A stretch of 64,000 nt of DNA from Rhizophagus irregularis (GCF_026210795.1 NC_089431.1:2232001-2296000); one strand, 5' to 3'; positions 47,776-61,028 are shown, counted from the first letter of the stretch. Notes: generated by a model from the sequence alone, not told the origin. Made by a program: numbers and translations.

Positions 47776-49578
47776 ATTCGAAATAGTGAGTCCCTTTTTT
47801 TAAGTCTTAAGTTTTATGAAAATACAATTTAGAAAGAAGTATAGGGAACAAGCGTGTCAGAAAAAGCGTGTTGAAAGCGCGTCAGTCAAAAATTATGGAA
47901 ACTGATTTTAGGGGTTACGTGTCCTCATCAACCTTATATTTTATAGCTTCGGATCTTTCGGATCTTGTGTAACAAACAAGTGTTCAAAATTTTTTTATAC
48001 TATCGGAGCAGATCGGAACGCTAATTAAGTTCTCTACATACCGCGAAGCAAATATTATCTTTTTGACCCTGCACGACATCCTTTTTTGACCCTACAATAT
48101 AAAATAACACTAAGAGAGTCAAAAAGGTAATTTTTGCTACCGCGAAAGGGAGGATGGAATAATTGGGACATGTCATCAAGCGTACACTTCGGACTAATTA
48201 CACTTTAGACTAATAAAAAAACTAAATTTCATATTTTCGAAGGAAATGACGAAGGAAATGTAGGTAAACATTTTAATACGCGTTTTTATATGTAGGTTTT
48301 GACATTATTTATAATAAAACAAAATATAAAACAAGATTGATTCTATTTTGCCAAGTAATCTATCTTCTATATATTAAAAAACACTGCAATCACGTGGGCG
48401 TTATGTTTAGATTAACCATATAAATAAGTCATTTGAATTGTGTAACCATACTCCTATTCGTCACTAATGTTACACAAGACCAAAAAAGGCAATTTTATTT
48501 CTGGCGAAAAACTGAAATTTTGGGTTACACCGGATTCCATAAAAGGAAATTGTCGGTTACGCAAATTTACAAAAAAGGAAATTCTTTGCAGATCTTTTAA
48601 TTCTGGCCGGAATTACATATTAACTGTTGTCGTAGACAACAGGTGAACACTAGTATATTTAAAAATTAAACTAGCCGCTATTGTACTTTATTTGGGTACC
48701 CAATAACAATCCATTAGGAATACAATTAATTATCCCATCGGTATTATGTATACACCGATGGATTTTTTTGTAAATTATTCCACTGGTATAAAAAGTATAA
48801 AATCCATCAGTGTATATGCCATACACAATGAGATATACCTGTTATTCCCCAAGACATCGGTGAATATTTCAGTTATTCATTGATACCCATGGAATAACAA
48901 GTATATATTTCAATTATCTTTTTCTCAATACCAAAAATTGCTACAAGAAAATTTTCCAAAATAGTTAATCTACAACGTCTCAAATTTTCAAATACTCAGA
49001 TAAATATTGCATCATACTATATAGTATAACAAATAATTTATTGAAGTGAAATATCCGGGAACTCCAGTATTATTTCCAAAAATACCCTTTTTTTAACTCA
49101 AAAAAACAATTAAAATGGAAAATTTCTTTGTGATATGGGTGCTTTGCAATAGAAAGGGACGAAACTACTAAAAAAAATAAAAAATGAGTTAATATAAAGT
49201 CTGAACAAATTATAGCATTTAGAATATTTTTGGCATATAAAAGAAAATTTGAATTTTTTCAGTAGTTTTGTCCTTTTTTACTGCAAAGCATCCATATGAC
49301 AAATTTTCTTTGCAATATAACAAATTTTATAAATATAATAAAAATTTTTAATATTTCTTTAACATTTGCTTTCTTTCATTTATTTATTTTTAATTTGAAA
49401 TATTTATATTACATAATTTTAAGTATCTATTGCTAAACAATTATCAAAGCTTTTGTAAAAGGTAAATAGATCGTTCTAATTGCCTATTTTAAAAAAAATA
49501 AGTATATCTAATCTAATACCAAATAAGAAATTTATTTTTTTAACTATTTATCATGTCTAAAAAAACCTATTCTGTAAC
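47776..49578. other. Non-coding region with degenerate inverted repeats
   Basis: A small foldback lies at about 48,043-48,147 (agcaaatattatctttttga against its near complement). At 48,690-48,900 the motif ccatcggtgtatayrcc recurs in both orientations. The promoter of DAD1 is at the left end. No gene. Confidence 0.5.
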
Positions 49579-49677
49579 TCATAATTCTTGCTTTAATTTA
49601 AGAATTTCCAACCTATCCTTCTCAAGTTTCAGCTCTTTCTCTTCTAGTTCTAATTTTTTCTCTCTCAAATAAATCAT
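49579..49677 (-). pseudogene. Coiled-coil coding remnant
   Basis: A 32-codon frame with strict charge repeats (REKKLELEEKELKLEKDR) ending in a stop. It looks like the C-terminal coiled coil of a longer protein, as often found in transposon-associated ORFs, but the rest is missing. Origin is inference. Confidence 0.35.
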
Positions 49678-50993
49678 TTGTTTTTCTTTTTAAGATCATC
49701 ATTTACAATTGATAATGTTAAAGTTTGGGTGACTTTCTTCAATTTATTTATTTTTTTTTCAATGCAGATGGTTCAACCTTATTAGAATAATTTCTTTTTA
49801 CTATAAAAATAAAATAAAGTTAAAAATATAGTAAATAAAAATTTTTGCCAGCTTTTAAAATAATATTAACTGGATCTTGTATTGCTTGCTTTTCTCACGT
49901 TACAACTTTAAGATCTTTTCCAGCTTTTCTAATACCATATTAATCTTAAGTTTGACATGTAATAAAATTTCTATTATTATATTTTTTTAGTTTTAAATAA
50001 TAATGATAAAATATTAATTAAATATAAATAAATAAATAAATAGTTAATATTTTACCTTAAAATTGTGATAACAATTTACCATCTTGATTTTCATTTGTAT
50101 AGTATGATTCAGTCACATTGGTATTATCTGAAGTTTTGTACCAGATATCTTCACTGATAAAGGAATGTAAAATATTTACCGATACTTATATCCAAAGAAT
50201 AATATAAAATGAAATTCAATTTAAAAAAATGCATAATTCAATCATTAACTTCAGTTATAAATAACTTTAAAAGGTTACAAGTCAAAATTTTTTTTCTGCT
50301 AGAAATTTTCTTTTTAACTGAACCAATAATTTTATTTTCTTAATCAGTTTCTCATTCAAAATGCAATCTGATGATTTTTGTGATTTATTTAAAGAAAGAT
50401 ATTTAAGTGATAATGGAGATAATAATATCTTAATTAATCTTATTTATTAATTATTATTAATTAATAAAAAATTTTATGTAAGCTTTCTTACTACTTCATG
50501 TTATTTATTCATATATACATTTTATTTTTTTACTTTCATTCTGTCACAATATACAGTATGTAGGTATGTACAATATAAATAAACATGTTTCTGATTCTTA
50601 TTAAAGTGTATATAATATAATAGTAATACATTGCAAATCATTTATGTAAATACAACTATTGCTTGTGTGACAAATTAATTTTTATATATAATAAGAAATC
50701 AATTTTTCAAAATATTTTGAATTTTTTCCTTACAATATTTAGCAAAATAAAATTTAGCAGAATAGTATTTACTGATATAAATATTTGCTTCAGAAGGATG
50801 GAATATTTTTATTAGTATATTTTAACTTCTAAGTAGAATAATATTTATATAATGAATGTACAGGTTGAAAAGTAAAAAATCAGGCATTAATCAGTCACCA
50901 ATCGGTCATCAATCAGGTAGCTGATTGGTAACTGATTGGTAACTAATTGGTGACTAATTGGTATTTTCGCCAAATACTGTCTCCAATCAGGTA
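49678..50993. other. AT-rich non-coding stretch
   Basis: No gene. At 50,880-50,995 short inverted and direct copies of aatcaggtagctgattggta and actaattggt form a small stem-rich tract. Confidence 0.5.
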
Positions 50994-51281
50994 GTTTGCT
51001 AACTTTTGATTCAGTGATCAGAAAAGGACAAAATATAGCTCATTGGAATCGTTCCAACAAGACGAATCTAATGGTAGTAAAATTGCATTTCTAGATTAAT
51101 AATTAATAAAAAATTAAATAAAATATAAATGATATATTTTTATTTTTATATTCTACTTAATTTCTCATCAAGTATTAATTCTAGAAATGCAATTTTACTA
51201 CTATTAAATTTATCTTGTTAAGACGATTCCAATAAGCTATATTTAATCCTTTTCTGATCACTGAATCAAAAGTTAGCAAAC
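50994..51281. mobile_element. Palindromic MITE with GTTTGCTAACTTTTGATTC ends
   Basis: Two arms of about 130 bp are inverted copies: gtttgctaacttttgattc, agtgatcagaaaagga, tagtaaaattgcatttctag at left have close complements at right. The target duplication is not clear. No coding capacity. Confidence 0.85.
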
Positions 51282-52431
51282 ACGAACTTTTTTCTCAAAC
51301 CAAAACTGTCTATATTAAATTTTATCACTATATACTGATTTTATTATAAATTTCACGATATTATATATAACGAAGTCTGATCATAAACCAGTCATATGTA
51401 TTTATTTGCGATAAGCCGATTACCACCAATTTTTCACTTTTCGTTTACCAAATCTTTATATGATTGAGTGAAAAAAAACTATATGTATTATTCTTAATAT
51501 CTTTATAAATATTAAAATCTTTAATATACATTCAGACATTCCACATGCCTTTATTTAATGTTCTGCACAAATTAAATTTTTTCTTTAAAAATTGATTTGA
51601 TTTAAACTTAATTTGAATTTAATTCAACCTTCAAAAAATATTATTTTGAATTTAGTAATCCAATTTTAATGATCTTTTTTTTAATTGATAGCTTTTATTA
51701 CTTTGATCAAAATAAAAAAAAAATCTTCAAAATTGGATTGTTAGATTAAAAGTTATTTATAAAATACATTTTTACCTTTTGGAATCAATAAGAGTTATAC
51801 TGTATCATAAATTAATTTGTACAAAACACTATCCTTATTATTCTCAAACATAAAATTTTGGTGTAAAAATTTATTATATATTTTTCTACTTTGACTTCAA
51901 CATAAATTCAAGCTTAAAGAAGATGTAAATAAAAAAATTGCAATACATTTAAAGTGAAATTGTTATGCTTTAACTTTTACTTAACCATTGTATAAACTGA
52001 TTAAAGTTTTATTTCTTGTCTTGTACTTCCCTAAGAATATTTTTGATAATTTTATGAATTGAATATATGTTATTGAATTCCATTGCTTCTTTCATAATTT
52101 TTTTTCTAATATATTTAAAATGCTAAAAATTACCACTGAATTAAATTCCTATAGTAAAAAATTTGTCTGGTATAAAGTTTACTTTTTTTTTATAAGCAAC
52201 TCTGAAGTATTTTTTCTTTTTACAGAAACAGACAGGAAATAATATTTCTTTATATACTTACCATCTTAAGACGAGATATACTACTTTTTATTTTAAGATA
52301 GAAATTGATTTAATTATATAATTTCTTCATTACATTCATAATTATCTTAACCATTTCAGTTCAGTATACTTTTTTTAAAAGTTTGAGACTATATCATATG
52401 TTTCATAATATTTAAAAATATAAAGAATTAA
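51282..52431. other. AT-rich non-coding stretch
   Basis: No gene or defined repeat. Near 51,650-51,770 the piece ttaatgatcttttttttaat ... aaatcttcaaaattggatt is weakly palindromic and recalls the interior of the 23,980 MITE. Confidence 0.45.
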
Positions 52432-52862
52432 AGGTATTGCTAAATATTACCAGTGGTGATCGTCACCACATGTAAAATATTTTTTGAATTTTCAAAAATT
52501 TTTGACTGAGATATTATTCTAATTATAATATAAATATCATTACTATATTAAATTTATGGGTAGAACAAGTTTGCCTTAGATTATAAAGGCTGTTGTTTAG
52601 ATAGTTTTTGAGAAAAATAGGAAAGTTTGATTTTATAAGCAAAATACAATTTTTTGTTTTAAAAAAGATTTTTTTTAGTCAAATTTTTAAAATTTTAGTG
52701 TGATTAGTATCTACTCAGGTTTGTTTTACACATTTATTATTTAAATTGAAATTTTTGAAAAAAAATTTACGATGTGTTTTTTAACTCTGGCCAAAATTAT
52801 AATTTTTGGCCAGAATTAAGTGGTGTGGTGACGATCACCACTGGTGATATTTAGCAATACCC
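52432..52862. mobile_element. Long-TIR MITE with 9-bp target duplication (Mutator-like)
   Basis: Inverted ends of about 40 bp begin GGTATTGCTAAATATYACC and continue agtggtgatcgtcaccaca. AAGAATTAA flanks both sides (52,423-52,431 and 52,863-52,871), a 9-bp duplication as produced by Mutator-like transposases. A truncated relative is at 22,127-22,455. Confidence 0.85.
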
Positions 52863-52957
52863 AAGAATTAATATCCTTATATTTTATTTTAAAGCCTTTT
52901 TTTTTTCATATACTTTGTGATAAAGTTAATATAGTATTTACTAGTTGAAGTTATTTT

Positions 52958-53254
52958 TCAGGTTAATTCATAAAGAAAAATTGGAAATTGTGAATTTTCA
53001 GCCTTTTTATAGAAAGTATTTATATATATTTTTAGAGCTTTCTGCTTCAAATTTAGATAATTATAATCAAAGCAAAAAGATTTATATTTTAAATTTAATT
53101 TTTTAGGAATTATTTTATCCTTTTCTTTTGCTGAACTTATTATCTTTTTAAATTGATCCCTTTTTTTTTCTATAGAGGTGAAATGTGTTTTAAGCTCTAC
53201 TTTCTTATTAAATAAATTCTCTAATATAGTAGGATATAAATCCTTTTTTTTCAA
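52958..53254 (-). pseudogene. Fragment of a family-B DNA polymerase
   Basis: A 98-codon piece reads KDLYPTILENLFNKKVELK ... SAKEKDK ... LNLKQKALKIYINTFYKKAE. The spacing fits the finger helices of family-B polymerases: an I-L-x-x-L helix, then motif B (K-x3-N-x-x-Y-G), whose Gly is Lys here. Neither the exonuclease nor the palm catalytic motif is nearby. It is a relic; whether it came from a cellular gene, a self-replicating transposon or an integrated virus cannot be told. Confidence 0.6.
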
Positions 53255-55090
53255 TTAATTATTATGTCTTATATACTAAGTATAGATGTCACACTTATTG
53301 AATAAAAAACTAATTAAATGTAAGCTATTTTTATTTTTTTTTTACAGTATTAGTTTCATCTAGATTTAATATAATTTTTTCTGGTAAAAGGTTATAGATT
53401 ACAAGATCTTTTCATTATTGACTATAGCATTTAGTTTTAATCTAAATTATTATTATATTAATATATAAAAATTATTACTAGTATTATAAATATTTTTTTT
53501 AGTAAAATTCTGCATATATTTTTAATGACTAAAAATTTGCTAAGATTTACTTAATAAATTTTTACGTATAATTTTAATGCTGAAAATTTGCTAAAATTTA
53601 CTCTAATATTCTGCGCATAATTTTAATAATTTAAAATTCTGTGCAGAAATCATAAATTTTTTTCTTCAAAGTTTGATAAGATTTGTATAGAAAAATCAAT
53701 CTACAGACTTTGTAATCTAAAAAATTTGCTGATATTATTTAATAAGGCTATGAATAGAATGATAGATTTAGGTTATTTATCTAAATCTTTCCAAAATTCT
53801 CTGATTAGTTTCTCTAAGATTTTACTATAATTTTATTATAATTTTATTATAATTTTAACAAGATTTTGGCAGTTTCAGCATTTATAATATATTTCATCAG
53901 GTTTTGCTTTTCTTTAGAATTTTACTAATTTTTTAATAAAACTTTCATATAGTTTTGGCAAAGTTTCACTATTTCAGCATTTCACCAACTTGCTAAAACC
54001 CTTTAGTTTCTCCAACAACCTTAGGTAGATTATAATTATAGAGTAAAATTTTTCTTTTATTTTGCAATGTAATGGATTTTGTAGTTACCTTTATATAGAA
54101 ATTAAGGCATTTTTGCTAAAAATAACTCATTCTACACATGACTTACCTATTGAGCAAAATTGATCATTTAACAGTACACATATAATGTGTGGTTTATTAT
54201 GGATTAATTATATTAGAATAGTTAAAGTAGTTAATAATTACATTTTTATAAAATTCCTATTTGTTTTTACTTTAATAAATTTATAAATGCACTGCAAAAT
54301 AGGATTATTGAATTTTTCTCTAATGTTTGATTATACTATTAGTTTAGTTTTGAATTTAGTTTACAATTTTCTTTTTCTTTTAAATTTGTTACCCTTTTTG
54401 CCCTATAATTATGTATTTACATTTACATTGTACAGTACTTATATCAGATAATTAGAATTTATATATGTTAATTCCCGGCAAGCCAAAATTGTGTATTATT
54501 ATAAATATTTTCAAAATTTCTTATTCTCTATAATATCATTCTTTATTTATTTACAATTTAATTTTATGATTATTATAATTTTTAATAGGATTTGTTGAAC
54601 TTATCCTCGCAAATCTAAGTTTGATATGATTCAAAACTTGTAGAATTCTAAAAAATGCCACCAAAAGAAATTATTTGCAGTATAGACTGATACAAAGCGT
54701 GAAGGATACGCCCCAATGTAATAAACGCGTAGCCTGACACGTATTATATAATTTTGTAGGTTTTTGACAAAAATGGATAAAAACTTCTATTTTTTCCATA
54801 TAAAGTCAGTTAGAGTGTCACGTTAACATCTTGACTTGTACTCCTCATTCCCCTAATTATATGTTCCGGTTTAAGCCCCCGACCAAATTGTTTTAGCCAC
54901 AGGAATTATAATTATTACTTCTCACCGTTTCTCAAAAATATATATCAAAAAGATTTTCTTTATCACGCTGAACAATTCTTTCGGCTTTATACTGTAAAGT
55001 CCGAAAAGCACTCATTTTTCTATTAAAAAATAACAATTATTAAAGAACTATCAAAAAAAACTTTATGATTTCTGAAACCTATCAGGTATA
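53255..55090. other. AT-rich non-coding region and promoter of the PHD gene
   Basis: No gene recognised. The repeated phrase aaaatttgctaaratttac near 53,530-53,600 is a minor direct repeat. The last few hundred bases are less AT-rich and should hold the promoter of the following gene. Confidence 0.5.
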
Positions 55091-57771
55091 ATGACATCTC
55101 AACCCACTTCACAAGTTACAAACTCAGACAGTAAAGTTATTTCTACAGCATCCTCTTCTAAACAAGTCAGCAATATTAAAGGAAATTCTCAAATACAAGA
55201 AGAATGGGTAAAATCCCCTGTTTTTTTTAATTTGGATCTATTGTTTTACAAAAGCTGCAAAGTCCCAAGTGTAGTAATAAATATGATAATTTAATGTTCC
55301 TTTTTTTAAAAAAACACTTTTTTCCGCCAACTAATATCTATTCTTGTTATATTCCCAAAGGGCGATGAGGACGGGGAGTTCGAGCTTGAAGAGGATGTTA
55401 TTACTCCAACCGAACAGTCCATGGGTGAAAAACAAGAATCTTCAGAACCCGTAGAAAATAACGCTGATGATCAGAAAGATGAGGATGCTAATTTTTTGAA
55501 TCGACAACAGTCTTCTATAAACTATAATAATTCACATAAAACAGACGACGATAAACCGTCGAGTAAGCAAGCTAGTTCATCATCATCTCCTATATCACAA
55601 AATGCTGATGGTATATTTCTTTATACAGTTAGTGTTAATAATTAGGTTTTATAATTATGACATTCATTATTCAAAGTTTTTTTTTTATAAATGTAATAGC
55701 ACAGGAAGATGATAGTTCGCCGAAAACTAAATCTGGCCGTAAAGTTCAAAAGCCAGTTTTATTTATTCCAGAGGCTAAGAAATCGCAATCTGATAAAAGA
55801 AGTAAAACATCCGGTAAGTTATTTATACCTTACATTAGTTTATTTTTATATAATTTGTTTGTTCACTATTTTGCTAAATTTTAGGTAAACGACAACGAAG
55901 ATTTTCTAACGTATCGCACAATGTAGCATCACAAAATTCACAACAAAATACTTTGTCATCTGCGTCGTCTCCCGAAGAATCTCCAAATATGGAGGTCTCA
56001 ATAAAGATTGAGCAAGAGCCGGAACAAGTTGTTGCTGATGATACTGTTTGCATTATATGCCATGATGGTAATTCCCCTAAGCATAATAGGATAGTTTTGT
56101 GTGACAAATGCGATACTCCTTATCATCAGCGGTGCCATAAACCATCTATTGAAAACCGTGTAGTAGAAATACCTGATGCTGAATGGATATGTTCAAAATG
56201 TGATGATTTACGCGGACGCAAGCGTAGAAAAGTTGAGATCAGTGCTACAACTGTCAGCACCGTTGGCAGCAGTTCTCGCAGTTATTCAAGTGAAATTTCT
56301 GGTGATGGGTTAACAGAAGATCAGGTGTGAATAATTAATCATGCAATGTTAACAGACTATATTACCATATTTTAATTTTCAAATATTGTTTACGTTAGAA
56401 AATAGCATATTTATCGTCTTTACCGCAACGAGTATTGATTGATTTGATACTTATTGCTGAAAAGTTACATCCGGATCTTCCACTTTACCCTGCAGATGTT
56501 AAAGAAAAAATTGCAAATAATGCTTATGCGAGTGATCGTGGTAGTGACCCTCGCGTTTTAACTAATTCTACCGCTTTACCTCATCAATCTTTTATGTCAC
56601 AAATGTCCATTCCTTCACAACCAACACAAAGTTATTCACCGTCTTCTATTAATAATAATCTATCACGGGCTCATTTACCAGCTGTTGGTATTGACCTACC
56701 TTCATATGAAGAAATGATAGTGCAAGCACTTGCATCAATAGCAGATCCAGCTGGAAGTGCTCCTCGTAACATTTTTGAATGGATGAACAGGTAATCAATA
56801 AATTAATCGACGGAACATTATTAACTTTTCAAACAAAAAAAAATGATAATAATTTTCATTTATAGTTCGTATCCTCTTCATAAAAATTTTCGCGCCTCGG
56901 CTTCTCAAGCTTTGCAAAAAGCTGTGAAGAAAGGTCGCGTGTTTAGAATCGGAACAGTATACAAAATTAATCCCAACTATCGACCTGCTAAGGTATTTTA
57001 CAATAGTTGATACAGAAAGGGATATTAATATATTTTATAAAATAATTCATCATATTTTATTATTAATATTATTTTAAATTAAAATAATTTAAATAATCTT
57101 ATAAGAGAACTCGTCGATTTTTTAAAAGACCGAGCTCTAATGAACCATCAGCATATAAAGAAGATGATGATGACGATGACGATGACGATGATATTCTAGA
57201 GACAGATAGTCACGGTGGTCATGATGGTATATACGAGATAGCTGTAAGATTAGATGATAATGATAATTTTACTTCTGTTCATAGTTTAGATATGGAAGAA
57301 CATCCAAGTCTTACATCATCGGCTGTATCTAGTCCACTACCAAATGCTATTTCTAGTGGCCACACAGCTGTGACTTCTCCTGAAGCAAATTCTCCATTGG
57401 ATGATATGCCAAATAAGATCGTTTCTGTTATGATCAATGAACCTTCGGCATCAATAGGTTCAATTATGTCCAATCAATCTATATTATCACCAGTTATGGG
57501 TAGAAATATAGCCACAATAAATAATTCAACCGATTTATCTTCAACATTATTACATCCTCCTGTGCAGCAAACATTACCTCCTTTAAGCTCAGTTAATTTT
57601 TTTGGTTCGGGTTATGTTGGAAATAAACAAAATTCAACATTTTATTCCCCATCACAAACGGGAAATTATAATATTGGGCTTCCATCTATATATAACATCT
57701 CTTTATCACGAGACCGTGAAAGCGTTCAAAGGTCCGGAAACTCTAGTGCAGGAGCTATGCATCTTCAATAA
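55091..57771 (+). CDS. PHD-finger protein with linker-histone-like winged helix
   Basis: Probable chromatin reader in the nucleus. Exons 55091-55207, 55361-55610, 55700-55813, 55885-56324, 56399-56790, 56866-56992 and 57106-57771 give 701 residues. The N-terminal 200 residues are acidic and Ser/Gln-rich. A canonical C4HC3 PHD finger lies at about 215-265 (CIICHDG, VLCDKCDTPYHQRCH, WICSKC). Residues about 405-480 resemble an H1/H5 globular domain: SYEEMIVQALASI, NIFEWMNSSYP, ASQALQKAVKKGRVFRIG, YKINP. An acidic run of Asp codons (57,165-57,190) follows, then a Ser/Pro/Asn-rich tail. All splice phases join. Bromo- or SET domains are not seen, so the role beyond histone/DNA contact is unknown. 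Confidence 0.88.
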
Positions 57772-58178
57772 GCGGGGCGTTTTTGTTTGTGAATTGGTTA
57801 GACAGAACTTTGTACAAATTTATGATTGTCTTTAGCACAATTGGTTTATTTTTTATTCTTAACAAAAATTACAAATTATATTGACGCCATCCGTCTACTT
57901 GTTAATAATTTAGTATTTTAAGTATATAATATCTAGGTTTAAGGAATTAAGATTTATCCATCTTAATTCTTGTAAAATAAAACGCAAATATCCATATATT
58001 ATTTTGTTATGTACTACATTTGATGATAAAATTTGATTATCAAATCGTTATAAATTAATCAAAGATCTATTAAAAAAAGCATGTATTACGATAATGGCGG
58101 ATCAAGATTAAACTGGCGTATTTTCTTTTATTAACCCTCATTTTTTCGTTTACCCTTCTCTGTGAATAATAATTCAAA
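57772..58178. other. Intergenic spacer
   Basis: AT-rich gap between two plus-strand genes, holding the 3' end of one and the promoter of the other. Nothing else seen. Confidence 0.6.
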
Positions 58179-59348
58179 ATGGCGCATAATACCCGTGCTC
58201 TTAACGACGATGAAGTGCTTAATGAAATGAAAAAAATGGTAAATCTATATATTTATGTACATATATAGCAATACTTGTGCGTTAAATTAGATGTTTTTTT
58301 ACGGTTTAGGTTGCTTTTATCAACCAAGAAGCAATTGAGAAAGCTCGTGAGATAAAAGTCAAGGTATGTATCAACTTGGTTTTTTTAATAAAAATAAAAA
58401 TAGGATACTTTTTGATTTTTTTTTTTTTAGGCTGACGAAGAATTCAATATCGAAAAGGTTAGCATTTTTTCAAGCTACTGGTAAATTGTTTTATTTTGTT
58501 TAAGAAAAAGAGATATTTAATAGTATAACATATATTAGGCTAAGCTTGTTCGTCAAGAATCAAATAATATTGAGGCGACATTTCAACGAAAGATCAAACA
58601 AGCCGAAATCCAAAAGAAAATGTAATGTATTTCAGTTATCCAACTCCTAACTTTATTATGAAAACTTACCTCTTCGTTAAATATATTTGTAGTACTCAAT
58701 CAAATATGATAAATAAAACTCGTCTTAAAGTATTGCAAGTACGTCAACAAATGCTTGAAGAAGTATTTAATGAGACAGTAAGTCAACTTAATAAAGTATC
58801 ACAAGATGAAGTTAAATACCGTGATCTTTTAAAAAATTTGATCTTACAAGGATTATATCAACTTATGGATGATCAAGTTAAAGCTATTGTTAGAAAATGT
58901 GATAAAGAATTAGCTAATAATGCTATTCAAGCTGCTGCTAAAATTTATAAAGAATCTACTAAAAGAAATATTAACGTTGAACTTGATAAAGAAAATAATT
59001 TACCTGATGATTGGTAAGTATATTTTAATCTAATTTTATTTTATTTTAAAATTTATATAAATCTGATATTTATATTTAAAATTTTGACGATATTTAGTGC
59101 CGGTGGTGTTATTTTGACATCTCATTTTGGTCGTATAAGAATTAATAATACTCTTGAAGAAAGATTAACATTGGCTCAAGAGGAGGTAAACATTATTAAC
59201 ATTATTATTTCATATCATTACTGAATATTTTGATGACGACTTAAATATCATATAAACTAATTTTTCCAAATAAATAAATTTATAGTTGCTTCCTGAAATT
59301 CGTGTTTTACTTTTTGGTCCTTCACCAAATAAAAAACACAACCATTAA
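58179..59348 (+). CDS. VMA4: V-type ATPase subunit E (frame broken by one base)
   Basis: Peripheral-stalk subunit of the vacuolar proton pump. Exons 58179-58238, 58310-58363, 58431-58457, 58539-58621, 58693-59013, 59098-59186 and 59286-59348. Features: RALNDDEVLNEMKKMVAFI, the Lys/Glu-rich coiled coil, LRVRQ-type core KVLQVRQQMLEEVFNE, and C-terminal AGGVILTSHFGRIRINNTLEE then LPEIRVLLFG. In the sixth exon an A-run (59,160-59,163) has one base more than the family frame allows; after NTLEE the given frame gives KINIGSRG, while the next frame gives the expected family ending and splices correctly. With one A fewer the product would be 231 residues, the normal size. A sequencing error in a homopolymer is the simplest cause; a real mutation is possible. 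Confidence 0.9.
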
Positions 59349-59609
59349 CTTAACAATTATTTAAATTAAAGTATTCTCTCTCTCTCTCTTTTTTTTATAT
59401 TATTTAAGCTTTTCTTTATATCGTAATTATATTAATTATATTAAGTATAATTGAGTTTGGTATCAGATTTTTATTATAAACATAATTATAAAGTAATTAC
59501 AGTAAAAATAAAAAAAAAATGAAATGAAATGAAAAAAGAACAGCTATATAAAAGTAATGGTTGTACTCGTTGTTCATTTTGTTCATTTTAAATGCTATAA
59601 AATAAATAT

Positions 59610-61028
59610 TTATAATTTCTCACTAGGTAAATCAGTAATATCGACAACTTGGTCAGTACCGGGATAAAGTGGAAGATTTAATTCATATTTTTCTTTCAAT
59701 CCTCTATAAGTTTATAATTTTATGTTAATTCAAAAAAAAAAAGTCGTATAAATTTAAATTACTTACGGAGGAATAAATCTACCACCAAGAAAATGTTTAC
59801 CGTTAAAATAATTTGCACATAATTTTGGTGCCGTTAAAGAAATTAACATTGATGGTTTTAAACCGTGATTATTAACGTTGCCTATAAAATAAGTCGATAC
59901 AAAATAAAACGGGAAGTAATTCAAGTAATTCAAGTAATTCACAAAAATGAAATCTTCATATCTATAATAACTAAAATAATTACAAAATAATTACCTTTCT
60001 CTACATCCCAACCTGATGGAATATCAACTATATTAAAAAAGTAAGTTCGCGTAAATTAGAGGTATAAGAAAATATCATAAGATAATTATTTATTTTTATT
60101 TTTATTTTTTTTAAAAAAAAACTCTATAAACCTGATACAATAGGAGGAATATTCGTTACTTTCAATTTCTATTAAATCAAATAAACTTAAGTTTAAATCT
60201 CTCATTTCAATTTGACTAATTCACGACCAGTATATATTTACCTGAATAACTTCGTCAAAAGGAGGTCTGATTTCACCAGTAAAACTAAATCCAAATAAAG
60301 CATCAACAATTAAGTCATTATCATTTGTTAATGAAGAATTTGACAATTCAGTTACAATAGGAATTTCAAGACTTTGACATTGAATAACTAATCTCTGGGA
60401 AATTAATAGTTATTATAAATTAATCTTTCTTTTGAGTAAAAAAAGAATGACTTTACAATCAAATTATATATTTACTTCATATAATTCTTTTTTGCTCTGT
60501 TTAGGATAAAATATGTTTGGCTTATAACCAAAATGAAATAAATGACGTGCCGCTACAAGACCTATCCAAACCATAATGTTTGAAATATTTACATAATTAC
60601 TTCACGTAAGATAAAGAAAATAATTACCATCACCACCATTATTTCCTGGTCCACAACAAATCAATACACGAGAATATTTAGAATTATCATAAACTTTTGT
60701 GATGGCTTGTGCAACACTTAATCCTGCTAATTCCATAAGCTGTAATTATATTAACCGAACAGTTAATTTTATGATAGTATACATGATTTAAGAATTTAAA
60801 AACGAAATTATAATTACCTGATCCACCGAGAATCCACCCGAAGAAAATAATTCTTCGTCGATCGCTTGTGCAATTTTTTGAGTAAGAAACTTAATTCATT
60901 ATTATAATTTATGATAATAATAAAATATTAAATTGAACTTATTTAAATATATGAAAAACAAAAAATAAAAGTTCAACGCGTTTTGCAATAAAAAGCTTTC
61001 TTAAAGTTTTTTTTACCTTCAAAGCCAT
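59610..61028 (-). CDS. NAXE: NAD(P)H-hydrate epimerase
   Basis: Repairs hydrated NAD(P)H by epimerising the R form so the dehydratase can use it (YjeF N-terminal family). Exons 61028-61017, 60889-60818, 60739-60628, 60561-60476, 60394-60242, 60168-60132, 60027-59995, 59881-59767 and 59703-59610 give 237 residues. Motifs: [40 protein letters not shown], the nucleotide loop [21 protein letters not shown], and [13 protein letters not shown]-terminal YPGTDQVV. The first coding exon has only 12 nt. No N-terminal mitochondrial extension is seen. It faces away from the next gene across about 280 bp, a likely shared promoter. Confidence 0.93.
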
